32,967 bases of DNA from Lapillicoccus sp. (GTDB taxonomy: Bacteria > Actinomycetota > Actinomycetes > Actinomycetales > Dermatophilaceae), in NCBI RefSeq assembly GCF_025353065.1, contig NZ_JANXRJ010000318.1:1-32967 (forward strand). The letters run 5' to 3'. The notes under the pieces were generated by a model, which saw only the letters and a program-made list of their open reading frames with translations, was not told the DNA's origin and did not search any database. Within the stretch, counting starts at the first letter, position 1; each line of letters opens with the position of its first letter. A program made the translations under genes and the position numbers. This document shows, one piece after another, positions 1-9,025 of this stretch.

Positions 1-1346
1 TGGATCAGATCCGCGACGCGATCCTGAGTGGCGACCGGTCGATCGCGACCTACGCCACCATCGCGATCCCCGACACCTACCGCGGCGTCACCGTCCACAA
101 GGACGAGGTCGGCCTCTTCGACGGGATGGCCAGCCGCGACAAGGACCCTCGCAAGTCCCTGCACGTCGACGACGTCCCCGTGCCCGAGCTCGCCCCCGGC
201 GAGGCGCTCGTGGCCGTGATGGCGAGCGCCATCAACTACAACACGGTGTGGACCTCGATCTTCGAGCCGGTCTCGACGTTCGGCTTCCTCGAGCGGTATG
301 CGCGGACCTCGCCCGACGCGGCGCGCCACGACCTGCCCTACCACGTAGTCGGCTCCGACCTGTCGGGGATCGTGCTGCGCACCGGGCCGGGTGTCCACCT
401 GTGGAAGCCGGGCCAGGAGGTCGTCGCCCACTGCCTCTCCGTCGAACTCGAGAGCGCCGAGGGCCACAACGACACGATGCTCGACCCGGAGCAGCGGATC
501 TGGGGCTTCGAGACCAACTTCGGCGGCCTGGCCGAGCTGGCCATCGTCAAGACCAACCAGCTGATGCCCAAGCCCACGCACCTCACCTGGGAGGAGGCCG
601 CCTCGCCCGGCCTCGTCAACAGCACGGCATACCGGCAGCTCATCTCGCGCAACGGCGCCGGCATGAAGCTCGGCGACGTCGTCCTGATCTGGGGGGCGAG
701 CGGCGGCCTCGGCTCCTACGCTACGCAGATGGCGCTCGCCGGCGGCGGCACCCCCGTCTGCGTCGTCTCCTCGCCAGAGAAGGCCGCCATCTGTCGCGCG
801 ATGGGCGCCGAGCTCGTCATCGACCGGTCGACGGCGACGGGAGAGGGGTATACGTTCTGGAAGGACGACACGACCCAGGACCCCCGCGAGTGGAAGCGTT
901 TCGGCGCCCGGATCCGCGAGCTGACCGGCGGCAAGGACCCCGACATCGTCTTCGAGCACCCGGGCCGCGAGACCTTCGGCGCCAGCGTCTACGTCACCCG
1001 CAAGGGCGGCACCATCGTCAGCTGCGCGTCGACCTCGGGCTACATGCACGAGTACGACAACCGCTATCTGTGGATGAGCCTCAAGCGGATCGTCGGCTCG
1101 CACTTCGCCAACTACCGCGAGGCGTGGGAGGCCAACGACCTCGTCAACCGGGGTCTCATCCACCCGACCTTGAGCCGCACCTACACCCTCGACCAGGTCG
1201 GCCAGGCGGCCTACGATGTGCACCGCAACCTCCACCAGGGCAAGGTCGGCGTGCTGACCCTCGCTCCCGAGGAGGGCCTCGGCGTCAGCGATCCCGAGAA
1301 GCGGGCCCGCTTCGCCGCCGAGATCGACCGCTTCCGCGACGTCTAA
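1..1346 (+). CDS. ccr: crotonyl-CoA carboxylase/reductase, 5' end cut by window edge
   Basis: Reductive carboxylation of crotonyl-CoA to ethylmalonyl-CoA with NADPH and CO2, the key step of the ethylmalonyl-CoA pathway; cytoplasmic. The frame is open from base 3 and gives 447 residues to a TAA stop; family members have about 450, so only a few N-terminal residues are missing. Visible are NYNTVWTSIFEP in the catalytic domain, a GHNDTMLDPEQ loop, the GFETNFGG segment, the Rossmann motif IWGASGGLGSYATQ, and GSHFANYREAWEAN, which carries the family's CO2-contacting His. The Ccr-specific loops separate it from ordinary medium-chain quinone reductases. A 3-hydroxyacyl-CoA dehydrogenase at 5.9-7.7 kb and a MeaA-type mutase at 11.8-13.9 kb are probable partners in the same pathway, though not in one operon. 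Upstream control lies outside the window. Confidence 0.95.
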   Translation, partial: DQIRDAILSGDRSIATYATIAIPDTYRGVTVHKDEVGLFDGMASRDKDPRKSLHVDDVPVPELAPGEALVAVMASAINYNTVWTSIFEPVSTFGFLERYARTSPDAARHDLPYHVVGSDLSGIVLRTGPGVHLWKPGQEVVAHCLSVELESAEGHNDTMLDPEQRIWGFETNFGGLAELAIVKTNQLMPKPTHLTWEEAASPGLVNSTAYRQLISRNGAGMKLGDVVLIWGASGGLGSYATQMALAGGGTPVCVVSSPEKAAICRAMGAELVIDRSTATGEGYTFWKDDTTQDPREWKRFGARIRELTGGKDPDIVFEHPGRETFGASVYVTRKGGTIVSCASTSGYMHEYDNRYLWMSLKRIVGSHFANYREAWEANDLVNRGLIHPTLSRTYTLDQVGQAAYDVHRNLHQGKVGVLTLAPEEGLGVSDPEKRARFAAEIDRFRDV

Positions 1347-1394
1347 GTCCTCCCGGCCCGGCGGCGCCTGATCCCGAAGCCGACGGAGGTGCGC

Positions 1395-1946
1395 GTGACC
1401 GAGCTGAGCGTTCGGGCGCTGGACGGGACGACCTGGCCCGACTTCGCCGCCCTCGTCGAGGCGAACAACGGTGTGTGGGGCGGCTGCTGGTGCATGGCCT
1501 TCCACCCCGAAGGCCTCGGTCGTGGCGAGCTGGCCGGGCAGAACCGGTCGACGAAGGAGGCCAGGGTGCGGGAGGGGAGCGCGCACGCCGCCCTCGTCTA
1601 CGACGGCTCCGAGTGCGTCGGCTGGTGCCAGTCCGGCCCGACCGACGAGCTCCCCCGCATCAAGCGCCGACGCGCGTATGCCGCGGGCCTGGTGGCGCTC
1701 CCCGACTGGCGGATCACCTGCTTCTTCGTCGGCAAGGGGCACCGCAAGCAGGGTGTGGCCGCTGCGGCCCTGGCCGGCGCCCTGGACGAGATCGCCCGAC
1801 TCGGCGGCGGGACGGTCGAGAGCTATCCGGAGGACGCGGAGGGGCGAGCGGTCTCCGGGTCCTTCCTCCACAACGCCACGGTGTCGATGTTCGAGAGCCA
1901 GGGCTTCACCGTGGCCGCCAGCTGGGCAAGCACCACTGGGTCGTGA
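1395..1946 (+). CDS. GNAT family N-acetyltransferase with shifted C-terminal end
   Basis: Probable acetyl-CoA-dependent N-acetyltransferase of unknown substrate, 183 residues. It has the CWCM motif near the N-terminus, GWCQ in the first strands, the acetyl-CoA loop GKGHRKQGVA, the VESYPED segment and MFESQGF near the end. A GTG at 1389 is also possible, but GGAGGT at 1385-1390 is well placed for the GTG at 1395, which I chose. The last residues (ASWASTTGS) do not fit the family. One inserted base near 1920 would switch to a frame reading QLGKHHWVVSAVVPAAGG, ending in a TAG at 1973-1975, and LGKHHWVV is the usual end of this family. A single-base deletion or a sequencing error is therefore likely. 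A diverged relative lies at 9026-9619. It sits 48 nt after ccr and may be cotranscribed with it. Confidence 0.85.
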   Translation: MTELSVRALDGTTWPDFAALVEANNGVWGGCWCMAFHPEGLGRGELAGQNRSTKEARVREGSAHAALVYDGSECVGWCQSGPTDELPRIKRRRAYAAGLVALPDWRITCFFVGKGHRKQGVAAAALAGALDEIARLGGGTVESYPEDAEGRAVSGSFLHNATVSMFESQGFTVAASWASTTGS

Positions 1947-1972
1947 GCGCCGTCGTCCCGGCGGCCGGCGGC

Positions 1973-3424
<1,452 letters not shown>

Positions 3425-3452
3425 GGCGGACCCTGCCCCCCTTCTCGCCTCC

Positions 3453-3512
3453 TTGCTTCGCGATAGCCCCAATGCGGCGCTGGGCCCCGATTTTCGGGCC
3501 ATCGCGGAGCAA
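3453..3512. terminator. bidirectional hairpin between guaB1 and hydrolase
   Basis: The arm TTGCTTCGCGAT (3453-3464) pairs with ATCGCGGAGCAA (3501-3512) over 12 bp with one mismatch. Inside it GGCCCCGA (3483-3490) pairs with TCGGGCC (3494-3500) with one bulged base. It lies between the converging stop codons at 3424 and 3524, as expected for a shared terminator. There is no clear T-tract. Confidence 0.55.
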
Positions 3513-3523
3513 CAAGCGGGTTT

Positions 3524-4297
3524 CTAGGGGCGGGTCGCGGGGCTCGGCTCGTGCTGCTGCTGGGCCGCGGGCCACGTCCTCGGCAGCGGCAGGGCGCCCG
3601 GGTTGACCCGCGCGACGATCTCCTCGTGCACCCGGCGGACGTAGGGCTCGCCGACCCAGAGGTGCTTCGCGCCCTCCACAGCAACGACCTCCGCCTGCGG
3701 GACGACGGCGAACCGCTCCCGTGCCTCGACCGGGCGGAGGTAGTCGTCGAGCTCGGGGACCAGCGCCACGAGCGGCTTGCCCGACGCCGCCCAGGCCTCC
3801 AGGTGCTCGGGCCGTGAGTAGCGCAGCGGTGGGCTGATCAGGATGGCTCCGACGACCGAGGGGTCGTTGCCGTACATCAGGGTCAGGTCGGTCCCGAAGG
3901 ACCACCCGACGAGCCAGCGGTTCGGCAGCTCCGGCCGCTCGTGGAACTCCGCGAGCTCGATCGCCGCGGCCACGTCGAAGCGCTCGGCGACCGCACCGTC
4001 GAAGGAGCCCTGCGAGGTGCCCCGCGGCGAGGTCACGCCGCGCAGGTTGAAGCGCAGGACGGCGAGGTCGGCCAGCGCCGGGAGCCGGTATGCCGCCTTC
4101 TTGAAGAGGTGGCTGTCCATGAAACCGCCGTGGGTCGGCAGCGGGTGGATGGTGATGAGGGTGGCCACCGGGTCGCGGTCGGCCGGGAGGGCCAGCTCAC
4201 CGACGAGGGTGAGGCCGTCGGCGGTCTCGAGCTCGATGTCCTCGCGCCGCGCCGGGAGGATGGAGTTGGCGCGGATCTCGTCGGGGTCGGGGCTCAC
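3524..4297 (-). CDS. alpha/beta hydrolase
   Basis: 257-residue cytoplasmic hydrolase of unknown substrate. The core has IHPLPTHGG (oxyanion region), LRFNLRGVTSPRG after the third strand, and the nucleophile elbow GWSFGTD, with Ser at about residue 133. A likely acid lies in PELDDYL (about 184-185) and the catalytic His in GAKHLWVG (about 212). Two consecutive GTG codons could start the protein. I chose the second (4297) because the -10-like TAGCCT (4309-4304 on this strand) ends exactly 6 nt before it, the same arrangement as at guaB1. The C-terminal tail (PRTWPAAQQQHEPSPATRP) is low complexity. It is read alone, converging on guaB1. The small CxxC protein lies upstream on the same strand, ending at 4307. 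Confidence 0.85.
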   Translation of the reverse strand: MSPDPDEIRANSILPARREDIELETADGLTLVGELALPADRDPVATLITIHPLPTHGGFMDSHLFKKAAYRLPALADLAVLRFNLRGVTSPRGTSQGSFDGAVAERFDVAAAIELAEFHERPELPNRWLVGWSFGTDLTLMYGNDPSVVGAILISPPLRYSRPEHLEAWAASGKPLVALVPELDDYLRPVEARERFAVVPQAEVVAVEGAKHLWVGEPYVRRVHEEIVARVNPGALPLPRTWPAAQQQHEPSPATRP

Positions 4298-4303
4298 CAC
4301 GGC

Positions 4304-4309
4304 AGGCTA
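4304..4309 (-). promoter_or_regulatory. candidate -10 element of leaderless hydrolase gene
   Basis: On the minus strand TAGCCT ends 6 nt before the GTG at 4297. The hexamer and spacing are the same as those before guaB1. Confidence 0.45.
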
Positions 4310-4600
4310 CCGATAGGCGTTGCCGCTCGGTCGGGCGTCCCGCCGTTGCCAGCAGCCCGTATGCCAGTGGCGCCGATCGCCGACTCCGCCAACGCCATCC
4401 GCCGGCCAGGCCACCACGTTGGGCAGCCCGACCGGGATGTTCTGCTGGCACCCGGGGCAGAGGTAGGGACGGGTCGATCCCTCGCCGGTGACGCGGCGCA
4501 CGGTCCAGAGGCTCCCGGCATACCGCTCGGTGCTCGTCGACCCACCACCGAGGGGGCGAGCCGGCGGCTCGTCACGTCGGCGGCGGTTGGCACGGGGCAT
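4307..4600 (-). CDS. small actinobacterial CxxC/His protein, often mislabelled ATP/GTP-binding
   Basis: 97 residues. A basic N-terminus MPRANRRRR is followed by PPARPLGGG, then a probable metal site: CPGC at residues 48-51 and the paired HWHTGCW at 78-84, with NVVAWPAD between them. I recall near-identical small proteins in Streptomyces and relatives annotated 'ATP/GTP-binding protein', but no nucleotide-binding motif is visible; a zinc-ribbon or HNH-like fold is the better guess. The ATG at 4600 has GGAGG directly against it, too close for a normal ribosome site, and GACAAT further up could be a -10 for a nearly leaderless message. The rest of this long open frame toward the right is a shadow of the gene on the other strand. 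The function is unknown. Confidence 0.7.
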   Translation of the reverse strand: MPRANRRRRDEPPARPLGGGSTSTERYAGSLWTVRRVTGEGSTRPYLCPGCQQNIPVGLPNVVAWPADGVGGVGDRRHWHTGCWQRRDARPSGNAYR

Positions 4601-4647
4601 CCTCCATTGTCGGTCACCGCGACGGCCGACCGCGTCACCGGGCTCGC

Positions 4648-4716
4648 GGGCACCTCTGGCGGATCGACTCGACCGGGGCCTGTGGACAAAGTCCGGGGCA
4701 CCTCCGGCGGATCGAC
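4648..4716. repeat. two 21-bp direct repeats, 48-bp period
   Basis: Bases 4648-4668 and 4696-4716 agree at 20 of 21 positions (gggcacct-c/t-ggcggatcgac on alignment). They lie in the 120-bp gap between the divergent CxxC gene and the AbiEi-like pseudogene, just before the latter. They could be paired regulator sites or the trace of a small duplication; nothing else is seen in the gap. Confidence 0.6.
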
Positions 4717-4720
4717 CACG

Positions 4721-5734
4721 ATGGGCCGGGTGCAGTATGCCGACGACCTCGTCTCTCAGTCCGGTGCGCCGATGCTGCCGCGCACCGAGCAGGCCCTCGC
4801 GGCCGTCGCAGGACAGCAGCGCGGCCTCGTCACCCGGGTCCAGTGTCGGGCGGCGTTCCTGACGCCCAAGGCGATCGAGTCGAGGCTGCGGGTCGGCCGG
4901 TGGCTGCCGGTCCATCGGAACATCTATCAGACCCTTCCCGGCCGGGACGACGGGTGGACAACCGCCCTCGCCGGGCAGCTTGCTTGCGGCGACGGCGCCG
5001 CGTGGTCGCACCGCACGGCGGCCCTCGCCTAGGGCCTCGTCCGGGCCGGGACCGGCGCCGAGGTGGACATCCTGATACCGCACTCGCGGCGGATCGCCTC
5101 CCCTTTCGGCGTCGTGCTGCACCGCAGTGACCACGAGGCGGTCCGGGTCGACGACCGGCTGTGGCCGTGGCGGACCACCGTCGTCGACACCGTGCTCGAC
5201 GTCGGTGCCCTCACGGACGAGGACGGCCAGCTCGCCGTGCTGGCCTCGGCCTTTCAGCGGCGGCTCGTCACCGAGGCGCAGGTCCGGGCCGGCTTGGACC
5301 GGCGCCACGCCCACCCGTGGCGCGAGCTCCTGAGCACGGTGCTCGCGGTCACGGCCGACGGGGCCGAGAGCCCCTTGGAGGTGCGGTACGCGCGCGAGGT
5401 GGAGGGCGCCCATCGGCTGCCGGTCGGGACCAGGCAGCACGCGACCGTCCCGGGGCGGAGGGCGCACCACGACGTGGCCTACCCGGCATACCGGCTGGTC
5501 GTCGAGCTCGATGGTCGTCTGGGGCACGACGGCTGGGCGGCCCGCGTCGCCGACGGCGTCCGCGACCGCGGGAGCGCCGCCTCGGGGTGGCTCACGACCC
5601 GCGCCCGCTGGGGCGATGTGACCCTCCGCCGCTGTGCACTCGCAGACGAGATCGGCGCCATCCTGAGCAGCCGCGGGTGGGGCGGGGCGCCGCAGCCCTG
5701 CCGACGTCCGTCGTGCATGCTGCGCGCCGCCTGA
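4721..5734 (+). pseudogene. AbiEi-like / DUF559-like endonuclease-fold protein, broken by an amber codon
   Basis: The same frame runs on both sides of a TAG at 5030-5032, so this is one gene of about 320-338 codons. The N-terminal half (MLPRTEQALAAVAGQQRG, VTRVQCRAAFLTPKAIESRL, VGRWLPVHRNIYQTLPG) is the winged-helix AbiEi-type antitoxin domain common in actinobacteria. The stop falls in SHRTAALA-stop-GLVRAG, where relatives usually have Trp, so TGG to TAG is the simplest change. The C-terminal half has ESPLEVRYAREVE, VVELDGRLGHDGW and LTTRARWGDVTL, resembling the PD-(D/E)XK fold of DUF559/Vsr-like proteins. Possible starts are ATG 4721, GTG 4730 or ATG 4772. No toxin partner is adjacent, and these proteins are often found alone. 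A shortened N-terminal protein of about 100 residues could still be made. Confidence 0.8.
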
Positions 5735-5774
5735 CCCCGCACCCGCGCGGGCGGCGTGGGCGGGGGAGCGACTG

Positions 5775-5816
5775 GCCGGCGGGGAGCGGCGAGCCCCGCG
5801 AGCCGGCGGGGAGCGG
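5775..5816. repeat. two exact 15-bp direct repeats
   Basis: GCCGGCGGGGAGCGG occurs at 5775-5789 and again at 5802-5816. The second copy runs into the left arm of the hairpin at 5808-5847. They lie between converging genes. Confidence 0.6.
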
Positions 5817-5847
5817 TGGACCCCCTCCGAGGGGGTCAGCGCTCCCC
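5808..5847. terminator. strong hairpin between converging genes
   Basis: The outer arms GGGGAGCG (5808-5815) and CGCTCCCC (5840-5847) pair perfectly. The inner arms GACCCCCT (5819-5826) and AGGGGGTC (5830-5837) pair perfectly around a 3-nt loop. It lies between the pseudogene end at 5734 and the dehydrogenase stop at 5879, so it can serve both strands. It has no T-tract. Confidence 0.6.
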
Positions 5848-5878
5848 GCGACCACCCGGTCCGAGACCCCAGGCCGGG

Positions 5879-7657
5879 TCAGGCGTAGGTGCGGAACCCG
5901 CGCTTGGTCTTGCGGCCGAGGTAGCCGGCCGTCACGAGGTGCTCGAGCAGCGGCGCGGGGGCGAAGCCGGGCTCGCGGAACTCGAGGTAGAGCTCACGCT
6001 GGATGGCGAGGGAGACGTCGAGGCCGACGACGTCGAGCAGCTCGAACGGACCCATGGGATAGCCGCAGCCGGCCTTCATCGCGGTGTCCATGTCGTCGGC
6101 GGTCGCGTAGTGCGCCTCGAGCATGCGGACCGCGTCGTTGAGGTAAGGGAAGAGCAGCGCGTTGACGATGAAGCCGGACCGGTCGCCGCACGAGACGGGG
6201 TGCTTGCCGACCGCCGCCGTCAGTCCGACGACGGTCGCGGTGACGTCGGCCGAGGTCGAGACGGTGGAGACGACCTCGACGAGCTTCATCACCGTCGCGG
6301 GGTTGAAGAAGTGCATCCCGATGACGTCCTCGGGGCGCGCGGTGACGATCGCGCACTCGATGACCGGCAGCGAGGACGTGGTCGTGGCCAGGATCGCGCC
6401 CGGCTTGCAGACCTTGTCGAGGGTGCGGAAGAGGTCCTGCTTCGCGGCGAGCTCCTCGACGATGGCCTCGACGACGAGGTCGAAACCGGCGAGGTCGTCG
6501 GGGCTCGTCGTGCCGGTGAGACGGCCGGTCGCCGCGTCGGCGTCGGCCTGCGAGAGCTTGCCGCGCTCGACGGCCTTGGCCAGGCTCTTCGCGATGCCTG
6601 CCTGCACCGCGGCGACCCGCTCCGGGGAGCGCGCGACGAAGGTCACGGCATACCCAGCCTTGGCGAAGACCTCGATGATGCCGGTCGCCATGGTGCCCGA
6701 CCCGACGACGCCGACCGACGCGATCGTCCGCAGCGCGGCGGCCGAGGCGTCAATAGCCTTGGGCGACAACGCATCCGGGACAACCTCGGAGGAGCCTGGC
6801 GCCGCATAGGTGTAGAAACCGCGCCCGGACTTGCGGCCCCGGAGACCGGCGCTGACCATCTGCTTGATGATCGGGCTGGGGGCGTGCAGGCGGTCGCGCC
6901 CCTGCTTGTACATCGTGTCGAGGATCTCGTATGCCGTGTCGAGGCCGATGAGGTCCATCAGGGCGAGGGGGCCCATCGGCAGCCCGCAGCCGAGTCGCAT
7001 TGCGGCGTCGATGTCCTCGCGGGTGGCGTAGTGCGTCTCGTACATCGACACCGCGTGGTTGAGGTAGCCGAAGAGCAGCGAGTTGGCGATGAAGCCGGCC
7101 CGGTCGCCGACGACGACCGGCTTCTTGCCGAGCCGCTCGGCGAGCGCCTTGACGTCCTCGAACACGTCGTCCTCGGTGACGACCGTGCGGACGACCTCGA
7201 CGAACTGCTGGACCGGTGCCGGGTTGAAGAAGTGCATCCCGACGACGCGCTTGGGGTTCGAGGACGCGACGGCGATCTCGGTCACGGAGAGGGACGAGGT
7301 GTTGGTCGCGAGGATCGCGTCGTCGCCCACGACCTGGTCGACCCGGGCCAGGATCGACTTCTTGAGGTCGAGGTGCTCGGGCACCGCCTCGACGACGAGC
7401 TGGCAGCCGGCGAGCGCGGCGATGTCCGTCGTGTAGGTCACCCGGCCGTGGAGGGCGACGGCGTCCTCCTCGCTGAGCTTGCCGCGCGCGACGGCGCGGG
7501 TCGTCGAGTGCTCGAGGACGCCCTTGCCGTGGGTGACCCCGGCGTTATCAGCATCGACTGCGATGACGTCGATCCCGTTGCGGGCGAACACTTCGACGAT
7601 GCCGGCGCCCATCGTGCCGAGACCGATGACACCGACGCTGGTGAACTCACGAGACAT
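5879..7657 (-). CDS. 3-hydroxyacyl-CoA (3-hydroxybutyryl-CoA) dehydrogenase, two fused copies
   Basis: 592-residue cytoplasmic NAD(P)-dependent dehydrogenase made of two tandem units of about 290 residues, each with a Rossmann domain and a C-terminal helical domain. The first NAD loop is GVIGLGTMGAGIVEVF near residue 9 and the second is GVVGSGTMATGIIEVF near 310. Both copies keep the catalytic segment GMHFFNPA followed by VEVV, and both have the ADRAGF/CGDRSGFI(A/V)N segment and the GC-G-PMGP motif, so both may be active. A likely role is interconversion of acetoacetyl-CoA and 3-hydroxybutyryl-CoA, feeding crotonyl-CoA to Ccr, or beta-oxidation. I chose ATG 7657 (MSREFTSVG) because the upstream continuation is proline-rich and falls in the divergent promoter region. 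CAGACT ends 7 nt before this ATG. It is divergent from nucS. Confidence 0.9.
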   Translation of the reverse strand: MSREFTSVGVIGLGTMGAGIVEVFARNGIDVIAVDADNAGVTHGKGVLEHSTTRAVARGKLSEEDAVALHGRVTYTTDIAALAGCQLVVEAVPEHLDLKKSILARVDQVVGDDAILATNTSSLSVTEIAVASSNPKRVVGMHFFNPAPVQQFVEVVRTVVTEDDVFEDVKALAERLGKKPVVVGDRAGFIANSLLFGYLNHAVSMYETHYATREDIDAAMRLGCGLPMGPLALMDLIGLDTAYEILDTMYKQGRDRLHAPSPIIKQMVSAGLRGRKSGRGFYTYAAPGSSEVVPDALSPKAIDASAAALRTIASVGVVGSGTMATGIIEVFAKAGYAVTFVARSPERVAAVQAGIAKSLAKAVERGKLSQADADAATGRLTGTTSPDDLAGFDLVVEAIVEELAAKQDLFRTLDKVCKPGAILATTTSSLPVIECAIVTARPEDVIGMHFFNPATVMKLVEVVSTVSTSADVTATVVGLTAAVGKHPVSCGDRSGFIVNALLFPYLNDAVRMLEAHYATADDMDTAMKAGCGYPMGPFELLDVVGLDVSLAIQRELYLEFREPGFAPAPLLEHLVTAGYLGRKTKRGFRTYA

Positions 7658-7664
7658 ACGGCTG

Positions 7665-7670
7665 AGTCTG
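7665..7670 (-). promoter_or_regulatory. candidate -10 element of the dehydrogenase gene
   Basis: CAGACT on the minus strand, 7 nt before ATG 7657. The whole 12-mer CAGACTCAGCCG recurs at the same distance before the PPOX-family gene at 10133. It lacks the usual first T of TAnnnT, so this is a moderate call. Confidence 0.35.
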
Positions 7671-7745
7671 TCAGGGCGGCATACCGATGGGTAGCCGGGG
7701 TCTGGGCGACAGTGGTCACACCCGTCCCCCGGATTGGGGTGAAAC

Positions 7746-7763
7746 CGCGTCATCGATGACGCG
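7746..7763. promoter_or_regulatory. 18-bp perfect palindrome upstream of nucS
   Basis: CGCGTCATCGATGACGCG reads the same on both strands without a spacer. It lies 25 bp before the nucS -10 hexamer, just upstream of where a -35 would be, in the region shared with the divergent dehydrogenase gene. This is a good candidate for a dimeric regulator site; the regulator is unknown. Confidence 0.5.
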
Positions 7764-7788
7764 CCGGGACCCCGATCCGGGCGTCCGT

Positions 7789-7794
7789 TAGGCT
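7789..7794 (+). promoter_or_regulatory. candidate -10 element of leaderless nucS
   Basis: TAGGCT ends 7 nt before the GTG at 7802; there is no Shine-Dalgarno sequence. Confidence 0.5.
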
Positions 7795-7801
7795 TCGCCG
7801 C

Positions 7802-8497
7802 GTGCGTCTCGTCATCGCCCGCTGCTCCGTCGACTACGAGGGGCGGCTCACCGCCCACCTCCCCCTCGCGACCCGGCTGCTGCTCGTCAAGGCCGACGGG
7901 TCGGTGCTCGTGCACAGCGACGGCGGCTCCTACAAGCCGCTCAACTGGATGTCGCCGCCGTGCGCGATGGCCGAGGTCGAGCCGGAAGAGTCCGAGGCGG
8001 CCGCCGGTGTCGTGTCAGTCTGGGTCGTCCAGCACGCGAAGTCGGAGGACCGGCTGCGAGTGCTCATCCACGAGGTGCTGCACGACTCGAGCCACGTCCT
8101 CGGGGTCGACCCCGGTCTGGTCAAGGACGGCGTCGAGGCCCACCTCCAGAGGCTGCTCGCCGAGCACATCCACACGTTGGGGGCGGGGTGGTCGCTCGTG
8201 CGGCGGGAGTACATGACGGCGATCGGGCCGGTGGACATCCTCGCTCGTGACCACGCCCGCGGCCACGTGGCGATCGAGATCAAGCGCCGGGGCGACATCG
8301 ACGGCGTGGAGCAGCTGACCCGCTATCTCGAGCTGATGAACCGCGACCCGCACCTCGCACCGGTCACCGGCATCTTCGCCGCGCAGGAGATCAAGCCGCA
8401 GGCGCGGGTGCTCGCCCGGGACCGCGGCATCCGGTGCGTGGTGCTCGACTACGACGCGCTGCGCGGCATCGACGACACGACCACGCGCCTGTTCTAG
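7802..8497 (+). CDS. nucS: mismatch-specific endonuclease NucS (EndoMS)
   Basis: 231 residues, the family's usual length. NucS cuts both strands at certain mismatches and replaces MutS/MutL mismatch repair in most actinobacteria. The N-terminal DNA-binding/dimerisation part starts [16 protein letters not shown]. The C-terminal nuclease part shows the RecB-like catalytic set GPVDILARD (Asp at about 145) and AIEIKRRG (Glu at about 159, Lys at about 161), with the spacing expected of the family. The protein ends TTTRLF, resembling the C-terminal sliding-clamp contact known for NucS. The GTG start is supported by the fixed N-terminus of the family and by TAGGCT 7 nt upstream. An 18-bp palindrome lies further up. 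It is divergent from the dehydrogenase and followed after 41 nt by the DUF4279-like gene. The stop is TAG. Confidence 0.95.
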   Translation: MRLVIARCSVDYEGRLTAHLPLATRLLLVKADGSVLVHSDGGSYKPLNWMSPPCAMAEVEPEESEAAAGVVSVWVVQHAKSEDRLRVLIHEVLHDSSHVLGVDPGLVKDGVEAHLQRLLAEHIHTLGAGWSLVRREYMTAIGPVDILARDHARGHVAIEIKRRGDIDGVEQLTRYLELMNRDPHLAPVTGIFAAQEIKPQARVLARDRGIRCVVLDYDALRGIDDTTTRLF

Positions 8498-8526
8498 CGC
8501 GAGGGCTCACGGAGGACCTCGGCTGG

Positions 8527-8532
8527 CATAGT
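8527..8532 (+). promoter_or_regulatory. candidate -10 element of the DUF4279-like gene
   Basis: CATAGT (compare TATAGT) ends 6 nt before the GTG at 8539, which favours that start and a leaderless message separate from nucS. Confidence 0.4.
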
Positions 8533-8538
8533 CGGGGT

Positions 8539-9000
8539 GTGCGGATGAGCCAGTACGCCTACTTCGCCCTCCGGGACGAGACCACCACGGCGGCCGAGGT
8601 CACGGGCTATCTCGGGATCGAGCCGGACGAGGTCAGGGTGCGCGCGAGCACCCGCGTCTTCCCGCCTCGCCCGGCCTCGCACTCGTGGGCGGTGGTCTCC
8701 CGCAACGAGAACGTCGCGCTCGACGTCCACATCACGCGAGTTCTCGACCGGGTCGCACCCGCAGCCGGTCACGTGCGGAGGCTGGTCGACGACCGCGGCG
8801 TCGAGGCTCGCCTGGTCATCGTCCGTTACTTCAGCGACGACGGCGAGGCTGAGGAGTTCGATGCGTCGATCACCCCCGGTGGTGACCTCGTGGAACACCT
8901 CCCCGGGCCGCACCCGCCGCTGGGCTGGTTCCTGTCGGTCGAGGCGCTGACCCTGCTCACCTCGATGCGGGCCAGCATCTGGGCGGACGAGTACGGCTGA
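8539..9000 (+). CDS. DUF4279-like domain protein
   Basis: 153 residues of unknown function. The start of the protein (YAYFALRDETTTAAEVTGYLGIEPDEVRVRA) and the later SHSWAVVSRNENVALDVHITRVLDRV follow the DUF4279 layout, and the C-terminal part has VEALTLLTSMRASIWADEY. It has no signal peptide or membrane segment, so it is probably cytoplasmic. The frame is open well upstream; I chose GTG 8539 because CATAGT lies 6 nt before it, and ATG 8545 is the alternative. It ends 25 nt before the second GNAT gene. DUF4279 proteins have been linked with polymorphic toxin immunity in other bacteria, but nothing nearby supports that here. Confidence 0.7.
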   Translation: MRMSQYAYFALRDETTTAAEVTGYLGIEPDEVRVRASTRVFPPRPASHSWAVVSRNENVALDVHITRVLDRVAPAAGHVRRLVDDRGVEARLVIVRYFSDDGEAEEFDASITPGGDLVEHLPGPHPPLGWFLSVEALTLLTSMRASIWADEYG

Positions 9001-9025
9001 CCATCGGTACGTGGTTGGGTGAGGG

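Noticed and set aside
4307-4600. ATP/GTP-binding function for the small CxxC protein
   Set aside because: There is no Walker A or other nucleotide-binding motif; Cys/His spacing suggests metal binding instead.
4601-5527. Minus-strand open frame continuing upstream of the CxxC protein
   Set aside because: Only the last 97 codons look like protein. The rest is the shadow of the AbiEi-like gene, and the ATG at 4600 precedes the recognisable part.
5756-7759. A 667-codon plus-strand open frame across the 3-hydroxyacyl-CoA dehydrogenase
   Set aside because: Antisense shadow of a clear two-domain enzyme; composition is Asp/Arg/Gly-biased without motifs.
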